A stretch of 64,000 nt of DNA from an uncultured Pseudoxanthomonas sp. (GCA_946886405.1 CAMPIO010000003.1:12714-76713), one strand, 5' to 3'; counted from the first letter of the stretch, positions 1 to 10,427 are shown. Translations and numbers: made by a program. Notes: a model not told the origin generated them from the sequence alone.

Positions 1-176
1 AGCAGAAGATGATGCAGTTCATGCCGCTGGTGTTCGGCGTGATGATGGCCTTCTTCCCGTCGGGCCTGGTGCTGTACTGGGTCACCAACGGTGCGCTGGG
101 CCTGTTGCAGCAGTGGTGGATGACCAAGCGCCACGGTGAATCGGCGACGCCGCCGAAGACCGCCGTCGCCAAGTAA
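1..176 (+). CDS. yidC: Membrane protein insertase YidC, C-terminal end (partial)
   Basis: The window opens inside this gene; the reading frame begins at base 3 and 57 codons are visible before TAA at 174-176. YidC inserts and folds inner-membrane proteins, alone or with SecYEG. The visible tail holds the last transmembrane segment, with an [12 protein letters not shown] motif typical of the end of YidC, then a QWWMTKR cytoplasmic boundary and a short basic tail. The next gene, mnmE, follows on the same strand, which is the standard yidC-mnmE order in gammaproteobacteria. The identification rests on this motif and order; the upstream part is outside the window. Confidence 0.93.
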   Translation, partial: QKMMQFMPLVFGVMMAFFPSGLVLYWVTNGALGLLQQWWMTKRHGESATPPKTAVAK

Positions 177-195
177 TCTTCCCCCGATGCGATGC

Positions 196-228
196 CACGA
201 AGCCCGCCCTCCGGCGGGCTTCGTGTTT
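196..228 (+). terminator. Rho-independent-type terminator after yidC
   Basis: A perfect 13-bp GC-rich stem (196-208 with 213-225) with a 4-base CTCC loop is followed by a short T run. It lies 20 bases after the yidC stop and before mnmE, so it probably ends or attenuates the yidC transcript. Confidence 0.75.
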
Positions 229-264
229 CCGCTACGCTGAAGGCTCAATCACGAATCCCTGATC

Positions 265-1605
265 ATGACCGCAGTCCAGGACACCATCGTTGCGATTGCC
301 ACGGCCCCCGGTGCAGGCGGTGTCGGCATCGTGCGCCTGTCCGGACCACGTGCGCGCGCGATCTCGCAGGACATCACGTCGCGCAGGCTGACGCCGCGCC
401 ATGCGCACCATGTGCGCTTCCACGACGCGGATGGCGGCACCCTCGATGACGGCATCGCGTTGTCGTTCCCCGGCCCCGCCAGTTTCACCGGCGAGGACGT
501 GGTCGAACTGCAGGCGCACGGCAGTCCCGTCGTGCTGCAGCAGCTGGTCGCGCGCGCTTGCGCGCTCGGCGCACGCATGGCGCGGCCCGGTGAGTTTTCC
601 GAACGCGCCTTCCTCAACCACAAGCTCGATCTCGCCCAGGCGGAAGCCATCGCGGACCTCATCGCCGCTGCGGATGCGCGTGCGGCCCGGGCGGCGCGGC
701 GCTCGCTCGACGGCGTGTTCTCCGCGCGTGTCGATGGCATCGGCCAGTCGTTGCTGGCGTTGCGGGTGCATGTCGAGGCCGCCATCGACTTCGCCGACGA
801 ATCGATCGACACCCTGGGTGGCGAACAGGTGCGCGCGCGCCTGGCAGATGCGCGGCAGCGGCTGGATGCGCTGATCACCGACGCCGAGCGCGGGCGCAAG
901 CTGCGGGATGGCGTGCATGCCGTGATCGTCGGTCCGCCCAACGCGGGCAAGAGTTCGTTGCTCAACGCGCTGGCCGGCAGCGACCGCGCCATCGTCACCG
1001 ATGTCGCGGGCACCACCCGCGACACCTTGCGCGAAACCATCCGCCTTGATGGACTGGAGCTGCATCTGGTGGACACGGCGGGCCTGCGCGATGGCGGCGA
1101 CGCGATCGAGCGCGAAGGCATGCGCCGTGCCCGCAGGGAGCTTTCACGCGCCGATCTGGCATTGGCGGTCGTCGATGCACGCGATCCCGACGCCGGCCGC
1201 GCGGCCATCGCGGACAGCATCCGCGACGTCGGCATGGTCCTGTGGATCCACAACAAGGCCGATCTGCTGGTCGACGTGCCGGCAGACGACGCGGACCGTA
1301 TTCACGTGTCTGCCGCCCAAGGTGTCGGCCTCGATCGCCTGCATGATCGTCTGCGCTCGCTCGCCGGCGCGTCGGCTAGCGAAGGGGGTGACGGCGAATT
1401 TTCAGCACGTGCCCGCCATGTCGAGGCGCTCCAGCGTGCGGCGACCCATGCGGCGGTGGCGACGGATCACCTGCGATACGAGCACCTGGAATTGGCCGCC
1501 GAGGAACTGCGCCTGGGGCACGATGCGCTGGGCGAGATCACCGGCCGCATCAGCGCGGACGACATGCTGGGCCACGTCTTCTCCACCTTCTGCATCGGCA
1601 AATGA
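265..1605 (+). CDS. mnmE: tRNA uridine-5-carboxymethylaminomethyl(34) synthesis GTPase MnmE
   Basis: MnmE is a G protein that, with MnmG, modifies the wobble uridine of several tRNAs using methylene-tetrahydrofolate. The 446-residue product has the family length. It has an N-terminal folate-binding domain (about 1-118), a helical domain, and an inserted Ras-like G domain with P-loop GPPNAGKSS (about 223-231), DTAG (about 270) and NKAD (about 330). It ends in the CIGK motif whose Cys is essential for modification. The start is an ATG 36 bases after the upstream terminator hairpin. Identification is secure. The gene stands alone on its strand, with a 234-base gap before the next gene. Confidence 0.98.
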   Translation: MTAVQDTIVAIATAPGAGGVGIVRLSGPRARAISQDITSRRLTPRHAHHVRFHDADGGTLDDGIALSFPGPASFTGEDVVELQAHGSPVVLQQLVARACALGARMARPGEFSERAFLNHKLDLAQAEAIADLIAAADARAARAARRSLDGVFSARVDGIGQSLLALRVHVEAAIDFADESIDTLGGEQVRARLADARQRLDALITDAERGRKLRDGVHAVIVGPPNAGKSSLLNALAGSDRAIVTDVAGTTRDTLRETIRLDGLELHLVDTAGLRDGGDAIEREGMRRARRELSRADLALAVVDARDPDAGRAAIADSIRDVGMVLWIHNKADLLVDVPADDADRIHVSAAQGVGLDRLHDRLRSLAGASASEGGDGEFSARARHVEALQRAATHAAVATDHLRYEHLELAAEELRLGHDALGEITGRISADDMLGHVFSTFCIGK

Positions 1606-1839
1606 CACCGCTGCGTCTTCAGTCCGCCAAAACTGTGACAGGCGTCAAGTGTTGCGCCCGATGCGCCGACGTACTCTGGCGTCCGGGTAGGGGTACCCGA
1701 AAGGCGTCGCGCCATGTCAGTCCGGATGGGCCTTGGCGGGCGGCGGGCCTGTGCTGATTCGCGACACCCGGAGCCTCGCTGTTGCGGGCGTTGCCGGTTG
1801 TGTCGACACCATAAGAACGTACTTGGGGGAGTTGAAACG

Positions 1840-2838
1840 ATGTCCTTGATCCAGACCACCGGGCGCCTGCGCTATGTTGCGCCGCTGATGCTCATCGCTG
1901 CGCTGGCGGCATGTTCCAAACAGGACGAGGCCGCCAAGCCCGCCACCACGCCCGGTGCGGCCGCCGTGCCTGCCGCGCCGCCACCGCCGGCCGTGTCCGC
2001 ACAGGTGCAGGCGATGGATGCCGACGCACTGCGCGAAGCCGCCACCAAGGCGCTGCGTGAGAACCGTATCTACGCACCTGGCGGCGACAACGCCATGGAG
2101 TACTACCTGGCGTTGCGCGACAAGCTGCCGAACGATCCGGGCGTGACGAGTGCGCTGACCGATCTGATGCCCTACACCTTGATCGCCGCCGAGCAGAGCA
2201 TCGCGCGCGAGGAGTTCACCGAGGCCCAGCGCCTGTCGGCGATCATCGAGAAGGCCGATCCGAAGGCGCCCGCCCTGCCGCGTCTGCAGCAGAGTATTGC
2301 GGCCGCCCAGCAGGCGGTCGCGCAGCGCGCGGTGACCGATGAAGCCGCCAAGACGAAAGCCGACGAAGACACACGCCTGCGCGAGCAACAGCGATTGACG
2401 CAGCAGGCGGAGCAGCAGCGTGCCACCGAGGCCGCGGCCGCCCAGCAGCTTGCCCAGCAGCAGGAAGCCGCGCGCGTGGAAGCCGCACGGCAGGAAACCG
2501 AACGCCAGGCCGCCGCGCAGCGTGAAGCTGCCGAACGCCAGGCCGCCGCCACGCGTGCCGCCGTTCCCGCCGCCGCCCCGGCACAGGCGTTGCGCGCGGT
2601 CAGCACCCCGGCACCGCGCTATCCGCCGGAAGCGTTGCGTTCGGGCACGCAGGGCGAGGTGCTGGTCGAGATCACGGTGGGCACCGATGGCTCGGTCACG
2701 AACGCCCGCGTCGTGCGTGCCACGCCGGCACGCGTGTTCGACCGCGAAGCATTGAATGCCGTGCGCCGCTGGCGTTTCGAACCGCTCGACGCGCCGGTCA
2801 CCACGCGTCGCACGATCGGTTTCAGCCCGGGCAGCTGA
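1840..2838 (+). CDS. TonB-domain lipoprotein (energy-transducer-TonB-like)
   Basis: This 332-residue product starts at an ATG preceded by GGGGGAG; longer in-frame starts lack such a site. It has a signal peptide ending in a lipobox (LAAC, Cys about residue 27). A Pro/Ala-rich linker follows, then a helical region, a long Ala/Gln/Glu/Arg-rich stretch with coiled-coil character (about 180-250), and a C-terminal TonB-type domain (about 255-332, with YPPEALR, GEVLVEITVG and a WRFEP signature). Classical TonB is anchored by an N-terminal transmembrane helix that docks on ExbBD. Here the anchor is a lipid and residue +2 is Ser, which by the Lol rule favours the outer membrane. It may not be an energy transducer. 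Role unknown. Confidence 0.8.
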   Translation: MSLIQTTGRLRYVAPLMLIAALAACSKQDEAAKPATTPGAAAVPAAPPPPAVSAQVQAMDADALREAATKALRENRIYAPGGDNAMEYYLALRDKLPNDPGVTSALTDLMPYTLIAAEQSIAREEFTEAQRLSAIIEKADPKAPALPRLQQSIAAAQQAVAQRAVTDEAAKTKADEDTRLREQQRLTQQAEQQRATEAAAAQQLAQQQEAARVEAARQETERQAAAQREAAERQAAATRAAVPAAAPAQALRAVSTPAPRYPPEALRSGTQGEVLVEITVGTDGSVTNARVVRATPARVFDREALNAVRRWRFEPLDAPVTTRRTIGFSPGS

Positions 2839-2862
2839 TCGTCAGCCGCTTCTGCGGATCAT

Positions 2863-2898
2863 GAAAAGCGCTGGCGTGAAGCCGGCGCTTTTCTTTTT
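2863..2898 (+). terminator. Terminator after the TonB-domain gene
   Basis: The 9-bp arms GAAAAGCGC (2863-2871) and GCGCTTTTC (2885-2893) are followed by TTTTT. It sits 25 bases after the stop codon and has the classic stem plus U-tract layout. Confidence 0.8.
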
Positions 2899-2990
2899 GG
2901 CATCGGTATCCCAGGGGCATGATCGGCGCATCGTTGTCGTCGCCCGCAGGTCGAGTCGGATACGACGTCAGCAGGTGATCGCCCCATGCA

Positions 2991-3018
2991 GAAACGGCCA
3001 CCGCAAGGTGGCCGTTTC
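2991..3018. terminator. Hairpin between convergent genes, probable terminator of the natAB operon
   Basis: A perfect 12-bp stem (2991-3002 with 3007-3018) is closed by a GCAA tetraloop, 25 bases past the natB stop on the minus strand. The flanking T tracts are weak on both strands, so efficiency is uncertain. Confidence 0.5.
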
Positions 3019-3042
3019 CTTCTCAACGTTTCGCCCGCCGGA

Positions 3043-4220
3043 TCACCCCGCGACGGCGAGCTTCTCCTGGTGGTACCGGCGCACCGCCGCGTACCACAGC
3101 AGCGCTGCCACGCCGAACGCCGCGGCCACATAGACCAGCCAGGTCTGCGCGCTGATGTACTCGTTGCGGATGACCTTCAGCAGCAGCTGGTTCTGCGCGA
3201 GGAAGGGCACCGCGAACTGCCACAGCTGGCTCTTCAGCGGGTTCGCCATCAGCGCGAACGTCGGGATCATCGGCAGCAGCATCAGCCAGGTCATGTGGCT
3301 CTGCGCTTCCTTCATGCTCTTGGCCGAGGCGGCCAGGTACGTGAGCAGCGACGTGCCGATGAACAGCATGGGCAGCAGGACGACCAACATCTTCGCCATC
3401 GCCAGGAACGACACATCCAGCTGCCGAGCCACGCCGGTGGAAAATTGCGAGCTGAGCTTCAGCGACAGCAGTGTCAGCACGATGGTGCCCGCACCAACGA
3501 TACAGGCGGCGGCGATCTTCCCGCTGACGATCGCGCTGCGGGCGGCAGGGGTGGCTAGCAAAGGCTCAAGAGACTGACGCTCGCGCTCACCCGCTGTGGC
3601 GTCGAGGATCAGGTAAACGCCGCCAATGAACGATGTGATGATCAGCAGGTACGGCAGCATTACAGACAGCAACATGCCTTGCTTGGCTTCAGCTGTCGCC
3701 ATGTCCTGCATGCCGATGTTGACCGGACGTGCGACCGATGCGTCGACCCCGCGCGCCAGCAACCTGAGCGCGCCGACCTGCTGGCTATATGCATTCAGGG
3801 CCGCCTGCAGGCGCTGTGTGGGAATATCCGCATCGCGCCGCGTGCTATCGCGGATGATCTCGACGAGCGCGGGCCGGCCATTGCGCCAATCTTCGGCATA
3901 CGATGGACTGATGCGCAGTGCGACGTCGACATCCTGCGCGCGGATTGCGGCGTCCAGATTGGCGGGCGGAGCCTTGATGGTGATGCCGTTCGTCGTCAGG
4001 AACTTCACCAGGTTCGGCGCGTGTTCGGCACCCACCATGGGCACCTCCAATATCTTGTCGACCTGGGTACGAACGCGGTTCTCGGTGAGATAGCCCATAC
4101 CGAGGATGAGGGCCGGATACAGCAGCGGCGTAAGCAACAGTGACAGCACGAGCGTGCGACGGTCGCGGGCGAGTTCGCGCAATTCCTTGCGCATCACGGT
4201 GAAAACGGTACGGAACATGT

Positions 4221-4224
<4 letters not shown>
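3043..4224 (-). CDS. natB: ABC-2 type transporter permease, NatB family
   Basis: This is the permease of an ABC exporter similar to the sodium-extruding NatAB pair. The 393-residue product has an N-terminal transmembrane helix after MRKELRELARDRRTL, a long extracytoplasmic loop (about 45-175), and five or more further hydrophobic helices in the C-terminal half, as in NatB/ABC-2 permeases. Its ATG overlaps the TGA of the ATPase gene upstream (ATGA, 4221-4224), so the two are translationally coupled. The substrate cannot be read from sequence: sodium is the family precedent, but drugs or peptides are possible. Confidence 0.85.
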
Positions 4225-4967
<743 letters not shown>

Positions 4968-5009
4968 TCGGTCATGTCCATTGAAGGTGGCGGGCGCGCG
5001 GGGCGCGGC

Positions 5010-6515
5010 TCACGGTTCCCAGCCATTGAAGCTGGTGAAGGGCGGTACGTAATCGAGGCTGTCCAGGCAGGTCGCGTCCAGGCCCTTGGCATCGGCCGTC
5101 TCCAGGAAGCGGCCCAGCAACTTGGGCATGCAGCCGACGGCGAACGTGCCGTGGCCCTGGCCTTTCAATGTCAGGTGGCGGCCGTTCGACAACGTGCGCA
5201 GTACCTGCTCGCCGTAGCGAGGCGGCGTGACGGGATCCAGCTCACCGGACGTGATGAGGGTGGGGATGTCGGAGGTCCACGCCGTGTGGAAGTCCGCAGG
5301 CCGCTTGCCCGTGGGCCATGCCGTGCATTGTGTCTTCAACGTGTCGCCGAGCAGGCTTCCCAGCACGGTATCGGCGTCCGCGGGATCCGCTTTCAGCAGG
5401 TCCGCGTCCTCGGCGCAGATCACCGACAACTGCATGCCGTGCATGAACTGGTCGCCGACCTGGGTCTCGAGCATCTTCGACAGTGACATCAGCGAGCCAT
5501 AGCGGCCCTGCTGCGCCTCGTTCAACACCAGCGGCAGCAACGCCGCGCCCTGCGGGTAGTACGAGTACATGCGGGTGATGCCGGCAACCGCGCCTGCGGT
5601 CACTTCGCCATTGACCAGCTCGCCGGTCGAGGGATCGCGGTAATCGGTGTTCACCGGCGCCGCCGCCAGTCGCGTCATCAGCGTGCGCAGCTGGCCACGC
5701 AGGTCGTCGCCGAAGCGGTCCTTGCAGGTCGCCGTCGCCTGGCAACGCTGGAACTGCAGCGCCAGCGCCGCGTCCAGATTACGTGCGTGCTCGCTGCCCA
5801 GCACCAGTTCGTTCGGTACCACGCCGTCGATCACCACGCTGCGCGTGCTGTCGGGATGATGCATGGCGTACTGCTGCGCCACGCGCGTGCCATAAGAGCC
5901 GCCGACCAGGTTGACCTTCGTCGCACCCAGTGCCTTGCGCACGCTGTCCAGGTCGCGCACGGCGTCGGTGGTGGTGTAGAAGCGCGGGTCGGCCTTCAGC
6001 GATGCCGCACAGGCGCGGGCGAACGCGACCGCCGACGCCTCGCTCATGTCGTCAGGATCGCCGTAGGCGTTGCGGCCTTCGTCATCCTTGCAGGACAGCG
6101 GGTTCGACTTGCCGGTACCGCGCTGGTCGACCAGCACGATGTGGCGCGACTTGCGCACTTCGCGGAAGGCGCCGTCGATCGCCGGCCAGACCTGCACGGC
6201 CGACTGGCCCGGGCCCCCGGCGAGGAAGAACACCGGGTCCTCGGTCGCCGCGCCTTCGTTCGTGGCGGGCAGCCATGCGATGTTCAATGCGACCTTGCGT
6301 CCTTGGGGTTTGGCCGGATCCTCGGCTACCTCGTAGGTCGTGCACTGCGCTTCCACCGTCGTGGTCAGGTAGGGCGCGGTCAGCGTGCAGGGCGTGAAAG
6401 CGAGTTCGCCGTAATGGCGAACGGCCTGCTGGTCGGGCGTGGTGGTGGCGCCGTTGCATCCGGCGAGCAGCATGACGCCCAGTGCAGGCGCGAGTGATCG
6501 ATAAAGAAGTGCCAT
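5010..6515 (-). CDS. Exported alpha/beta hydrolase, peptidase S33 / TAP-like lipoprotein
   Basis: The 501-residue product starts with a lipoprotein signal (GVMLLAGC). It resembles secreted tripeptidyl/prolyl aminopeptidases of family S33. Visible signatures are the oxyanion segment FFLAGGPGQSA (about 97-107), VLVDQRGTGKS, and the nucleophile elbow GGSYGTR (Ser about residue 208). A TAP-like C-terminal region contains ITSGELDPVTPP, supplying the Asp, and GQGHGT, supplying the His of the triad. It probably hydrolyses peptides or small amides in the periplasm. It lies 42 bases upstream of natA on the same strand, so co-transcription is possible but no functional link is evident. Confidence 0.82.
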   Translation of the reverse strand: MALLYRSLAPALGVMLLAGCNGATTTPDQQAVRHYGELAFTPCTLTAPYLTTTVEAQCTTYEVAEDPAKPQGRKVALNIAWLPATNEGAATEDPVFFLAGGPGQSAVQVWPAIDGAFREVRKSRHIVLVDQRGTGKSNPLSCKDDEGRNAYGDPDDMSEASAVAFARACAASLKADPRFYTTTDAVRDLDSVRKALGATKVNLVGGSYGTRVAQQYAMHHPDSTRSVVIDGVVPNELVLGSEHARNLDAALALQFQRCQATATCKDRFGDDLRGQLRTLMTRLAAAPVNTDYRDPSTGELVNGEVTAGAVAGITRMYSYYPQGAALLPLVLNEAQQGRYGSLMSLSKMLETQVGDQFMHGMQLSVICAEDADLLKADPADADTVLGSLLGDTLKTQCTAWPTGKRPADFHTAWTSDIPTLITSGELDPVTPPRYGEQVLRTLSNGRHLTLKGQGHGTFAVGCMPKLLGRFLETADAKGLDATCLDSLDYVPPFTSFNGWEP

Positions 6516-6591
6516 GTATCAGTTCCGTTGGAGGCGGGTCCCAGCATGCCATGACGACGCGGCGGGACGGATGTGACCGGAACTCCCGGTA

Positions 6592-7758
6592 TCAGTGTGC
6601 GGCGGGAGTCGATGCGTGTAGCAGGCGGTCCAGCATGTCTTGCAGCACACGTGCACTGCCCGCGTCGTGCACGCGCGGCAGCAAGGCGATGGCCTGGCGT
6701 GTCAGTTCCGGCAAGTGTGGGTCGTCCTGCAGCAGCGCCCGTTCGGCATCCAGCCAGGCGCGATACGGCGAGAGGTCCAGCAGGCCGCCTTCGCAGAACG
6801 GACGCCAGGCAGCCAGCAGCTCTGCGTCGCGCGCGATGACGGTGGCGTATCCGCCCATCTGCGTGGCCACGGCAGGCTGTTGCGCCGGTGGCATCGCCGT
6901 CCAGTGGTCGGCCAGCCAGCGCGCGTGCGCACGGGCCCTCCCGGCATCAGCGCTGTCCATCGCATGCGACAGGCACAGCATGTGGGCGGACGTGGCGAGC
7001 AGGGTGGGTGGCAGGTCGCGCGTCGCCGCAGGCAGCGCGGTCACGGGCCAGTCGCGTGGCCGGTGTCCCGCCAGGCTCAGGCCCACGACGCGCTGGAGTG
7101 CGAGGTGGATATCGGCTTCCGGTGCGCGCCGTGCGATATCCAGCAGGGTGCGGCCGTCGGAACGCCATCCCGCGGCGACGGTGAACGGCACCAGGTTGGC
7201 CACGCCCAGCACGAGTGCGATGCCGGCCACGCCCCACAGCAGCCCGGCGGTCCGCGGTGATCCATCCAGCGCAGCGGCAGCGGCGAAGCAGATCGAGGCG
7301 ACCAGCAGGTTCGCCAGCGGGCCACCGGCCAGCATGGTGGCCTGCGCTCCGCGCCCAGCGCCGGCATTCCCATCCGGCAGCAACGCGGCGAAACCGGCAA
7401 TGCCCTGCAACGCACTGCCGCGATAACCGCGCCATCCGGCCAGCGTGCGCTCGTAGCGGAACGGGCCGATGCCCAGCGCCACGGGTCGCAAGCCGGCGGC
7501 GATGCCGGCCAGCAGGTGCCCCGCTTCATGCAGCACGACATTCGGCCACAGGCCCAGCACCAGTCCCGCCAGGAACCAGCCCGGCGTGGCGACCTCCCGC
7601 CCCACCAGAATCCCGGTACTGGCGAGCGCGACGCCGACGACACCGCCCACGAGAAGGCTCACTATCGTTCCGCGCCAATGACGCGCACGCTGGGGACCGG
7701 CATCCGGCGGGGCAGCCGGATACAACGGTGATGTGTCGGACGTGGCGCGATCCTGCAT
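6592..7758 (-). CDS. M50-like membrane zinc metalloprotease
   Basis: The 388-residue protein has N-terminal transmembrane helices and a zinc-binding HEAGH motif (HExxH, about residue 84) inside a hydrophobic segment. A GGPLANLLVA helix follows (about 150), like the region around the second half-site of site-2 proteases. Later hydrophobic helices precede a roughly 190-residue hydrophilic C-terminal domain of unknown type. I place the start at ATG 7758: the GTG six codons upstream lies in the GAGGGGG sequence that serves as its ribosome-binding site. The canonical NPxxDG motif is not clear, so activity is inferred from HExxH only. Possible role: regulated intramembrane proteolysis. Confidence 0.68.
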   Translation of the reverse strand: MQDRATSDTSPLYPAAPPDAGPQRARHWRGTIVSLLVGGVVGVALASTGILVGREVATPGWFLAGLVLGLWPNVVLHEAGHLLAGIAAGLRPVALGIGPFRYERTLAGWRGYRGSALQGIAGFAALLPDGNAGAGRGAQATMLAGGPLANLLVASICFAAAAALDGSPRTAGLLWGVAGIALVLGVANLVPFTVAAGWRSDGRTLLDIARRAPEADIHLALQRVVGLSLAGHRPRDWPVTALPAATRDLPPTLLATSAHMLCLSHAMDSADAGRARAHARWLADHWTAMPPAQQPAVATQMGGYATVIARDAELLAAWRPFCEGGLLDLSPYRAWLDAERALLQDDPHLPELTRQAIALLPRVHDAGSARVLQDMLDRLLHASTPAAH

Positions 7759-7839
7759 GGCGATGGTCCCCCTCACCGCAGTCTAGGCGCCGACACCCGC
7801 CGGTCCGTGTGCCGGATGGCAGGGCTGCGGAATGTCGTG

Positions 7840-8592
7840 CTACTTGCTTGAAACGTATTTTTCCCGGCGTACCTGGGGAATCGGCAGCCCGTGGCCTTTC
7901 AGTGCCTCGAAGCAGGCATCGACCATGTCGGGGTTGCCGCACAGGTAGGCGATGTCGCGTGCGGCGTCCGGCGCGAACTCGGCCAGGTGTTGCTGCACAT
8001 AGCCCTGTCGCACGTCCGCATGCGGATCAGCCGGCAGCTCGCGCGACAGGCACGGCACGTAACGGAAACCCGGGTGCTTATCGGCGAACGCGCGGAACTC
8101 GTCGCCGTACAGCAGCTCGGTGGGCGTGCGTGCGCCCTGCAGCAGCACGACCTCGACGCCGCGCTCGGTCATCAAGGCTTCCAGTTGCGGCAGCATCGAA
8201 CGATACGGCGTGACGCCGGTGCCCGTGGCGATGAGCAGGTAGCGTGCGTTGCCGTCCCCCGGCAGCAGGCAGAAGCGGCCGAACGGACCACTCGCATCGA
8301 CGTGGCCGCCTTCCGGCAGACCCTCGAACAAGGCTGTCGCGGCGCCACCGGGCACGTAACTGACCGCGATCTCCACCGCTTCGCCCGGGCCCATCGCATG
8401 GTCGTGGATCGTCGCCAGCGAATAGCTGCGCTTGGTCGCCGTGCCATCGGCGTAACGGAAATGCACCTGGATGAACTGGCCGGGGATGAAATCCAGCGGC
8501 TGGCCATCGTCGCGCACGAAGCTGTAGTGGCCCACGCTGGGCGCCAGCATGCGGCGACCGACGAGCTTCAAGGGAAAGTGGGCGATGGCCAA
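7840..8592 (-). CDS. Ferredoxin--NADP reductase family FAD oxidoreductase
   Basis: The 250-residue flavoprotein has the Fpr/FNR fold. FAD-binding RSYSLA is near residue 55. The NADP-binding GTGVTPYRSM is near 122. CGNPDMVD is near 218, and the protein ends in a short tail (REKYVSSK). It transfers electrons between NADPH and ferredoxin or flavodoxin, for example in iron-sulfur protein and oxidative-stress metabolism. The reading frame begins at a TTG (8590-8592) with no strong ribosome-binding site; I keep it because the HFPLKLV segment just after it is the expected family N-terminus. It is divergent from the YadGH-type operon. Confidence 0.85.
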   Translation of the reverse strand: MAIAHFPLKLVGRRMLAPSVGHYSFVRDDGQPLDFIPGQFIQVHFRYADGTATKRSYSLATIHDHAMGPGEAVEIAVSYVPGGAATALFEGLPEGGHVDASGPFGRFCLLPGDGNARYLLIATGTGVTPYRSMLPQLEALMTERGVEVVLLQGARTPTELLYGDEFRAFADKHPGFRYVPCLSRELPADPHADVRQGYVQQHLAEFAPDAARDIAYLCGNPDMVDACFEALKGHGLPIPQVRREKYVSSK

Positions 8593-8638
8593 GGCGGCTG
8601 GAACACTGTGTGGCCCGGGGCGGCCCCGGCGGGACGCC

Positions 8639-8644
8639 TATAAT
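8639..8644 (+). promoter_or_regulatory. Perfect -10 box (TATAAT) upstream of the yadGH operon
   Basis: TATAAT lies 47 bases before the ATG of the ABC ATPase gene. No good -35 hexamer is visible 17 bases upstream. Because the box is nearly palindromic with its flank, it could also serve the divergent ferredoxin reductase gene. Confidence 0.45.
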
Positions 8645-8691
8645 AAGCGCTCGCATCCCCCGGGCGCTTTCGCGGCGCCACAAGGTATCCC

Positions 8692-9660
8692 ATGGCGTTC
8701 GCAACAACGGCTCCGGCGGCGGTTCCCGCGCTGGCCATCACCGACCTGCGCAAGGTCTACGACACCGGCGTACAGGCCCTCAAGGGCGTGTCGCTGCAGG
8801 TCGAACCCGGCGATTTCTTCGCGTTGCTCGGCCCCAACGGTGCCGGCAAGTCCACGCTGATCGGCATCGTCAGCTCGCTGGTCAACAAGAGCAGTGGCCA
8901 GGTCGGCGTGTTCGGCGTCGACATCGACCACGATCGCGACGGCGCGATGCGCTTGCTGGGTCTGGTGCCGCAGGAAATCAACTTCAACATGTTCGAGAAG
9001 CCGCTCGACATCTGCGTGAACTACGCGGGCTTCTACGGCATCCCGCGCGCCGAAGCCCTGGTCCGTGCCGAAGAGGAACTCAAGCGCGCCCAGCTGTGGG
9101 AAAAGGCCAACGTCATGAGCCGCACGCTGTCCGGCGGCATGAAGCGCCGGCTGATGATCGCGCGCGCCATGATGACCCGGCCGAAGCTGCTGATCCTGGA
9201 CGAGCCCACCGCCGGCGTCGACATCGAGATCCGCCGCGGCATGTGGAAGACGCTGAAGGACATCAACGCCGCCGGCACCACGATCATCCTGACCACGCAT
9301 TACCTGGAGGAGGCCGAGAGCCTCTGCCGCAACCTCGCCATCATCGACCGCGGCGTGATCGTGGAGCAGGGCCCGATGCGCACGCTGCTCGCCAAGCTGG
9401 ACGTGGAAGGCTTCCTGTTCGACATCGACGGCGAACTGCCCGCGCAGCTGCCGGTGATCGAGGGCACCACCCTCGTCGCCACCGACGTGCACACGCTGGA
9501 CCTCGACATGCCGCGCGCGATGGACCTCAACCGCGTCTTCGCCGCGCTCAACGACGCCGGCATCCGGGTGCGCTCGATGCGCACCAAGAGCAACCGGCTG
9601 GAGGAACTGTTCGTGCGCATGACCGGCAATGGCGACGCCGCCAAGGAGAAGGCGGCATGA
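8692..9660 (+). CDS. yadG: ABC transporter ATP-binding protein, YadG type
   Basis: The 322-residue ATPase has Walker A GPNGAGKST (about 47-55), the signature LSGGMKRRLMIARAM (about 144), Walker B LLILDEPTAGVD (about 164) and a switch His in LTTHYLEEAE. A roughly 90-residue C-terminal extension follows, as in E. coli YadG. It energises the overlapping YadH-type permease. The ATGA overlap at 9657-9660 shows translational coupling. The transported substrate is unknown in the family. Confidence 0.9.
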   Translation: MAFATTAPAAVPALAITDLRKVYDTGVQALKGVSLQVEPGDFFALLGPNGAGKSTLIGIVSSLVNKSSGQVGVFGVDIDHDRDGAMRLLGLVPQEINFNMFEKPLDICVNYAGFYGIPRAEALVRAEEELKRAQLWEKANVMSRTLSGGMKRRLMIARAMMTRPKLLILDEPTAGVDIEIRRGMWKTLKDINAAGTTIILTTHYLEEAESLCRNLAIIDRGVIVEQGPMRTLLAKLDVEGFLFDIDGELPAQLPVIEGTTLVATDVHTLDLDMPRAMDLNRVFAALNDAGIRVRSMRTKSNRLEELFVRMTGNGDAAKEKAA

Positions 9661-10427
9661 GCCATCCGAACCTGGTCGCCCTCGGCACCATCGTCCGGCG
9701 CGAAGTCGCCCGCATCCTGCGCATCTGGGGCCAGACCCTGGTGCCGCCGGCCATCACCATGACGCTGTACTTCCTGATCTTCGGCGGCCTGATCGGCAGC
9801 CGCATCGGCGACATGGGCGGCTACAGCTACATGGAGTTCATCGTGCCGGGCCTGGTGATGATGAGCATCATCCAGAACAGTTACGGCAACATCAGCTCCA
9901 GCTTCTTCGGTGCCAAGTTCGGTCGCCATGTCGAAGAGTTGCTGGTCAGCCCGATGCCGAACTGGGTGATCCTGCTGGGCTACGTGGCGGGCGCGGTGTT
10001 GCGCGGCCTGCTGGTCGGCGCCATCGTGCTGGTCATCGCGATGTTCTTCACCAAGGTGCGCATCCCGCATCCGCTGGTCACCCTCAGCACCGTGCTGCTC
10101 GGCGCGACGATCTTCTCGCTGGCCGGCTTCGTCAACGCGGCGTACGCGAAGAAGTTCGACGACATCGCCATCGTGCCGACCTTCATCCTCACCCCGCTGA
10201 CCTACCTGGGCGGCGTGTTCTATTCGGTCAAGCTGCTGCCGCCGTGGGCGGAAGCGCTGACCCACGCCAACCCGATCTTCTACATGGTCAACGCGTTCCG
10301 TTACGGTCTGCTCGGCACCAGCGACGTGCCACTGTGGATTGCGTACGCGCTGATGCTGGCGTTCGTGTTCGGCCTGGCCGCGCTCGGGCTGTGGCTGCTG
10401 AAGAAGGGCGTGGGGCTGCGCAGCTGA
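9657..10427 (+). CDS. yadH: ABC-2 transporter permease, YadH type
   Basis: The 256-residue inner-membrane permease has six predicted helices. It contains segments strongly recalling E. coli YadH, which is also 256 residues: RIWGQTLVPPAITMTLYF, FFGAKFGRHVEELLVSP, SLAGFVNAAYAKKFDDI and LTPLTYLGGVFYS, ending in GLRS. It pairs with the upstream ATPase (4-base overlap) and overlaps the next gene by one base (TGATG, 10425-10429), so the three genes form one operon. Substrate unknown. Confidence 0.92.
   Translation: MSHPNLVALGTIVRREVARILRIWGQTLVPPAITMTLYFLIFGGLIGSRIGDMGGYSYMEFIVPGLVMMSIIQNSYGNISSSFFGAKFGRHVEELLVSPMPNWVILLGYVAGAVLRGLLVGAIVLVIAMFFTKVRIPHPLVTLSTVLLGATIFSLAGFVNAAYAKKFDDIAIVPTFILTPLTYLGGVFYSVKLLPPWAEALTHANPIFYMVNAFRYGLLGTSDVPLWIAYALMLAFVFGLAALGLWLLKKGVGLRS

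Noticed and set aside
2400..2570. Tandem DNA repeat in the TonB-domain gene
   Set aside because: The Gln/Ala/Glu/Arg-rich coding stretch is repetitive at protein level but the DNA units do not recur precisely; it is coiled-coil coding sequence.
7759..7776. GTG start for the M50-like gene six codons upstream
   Set aside because: The GTG is part of the GAGGGGG sequence best read as the ribosome-binding site for the ATG at 7758.
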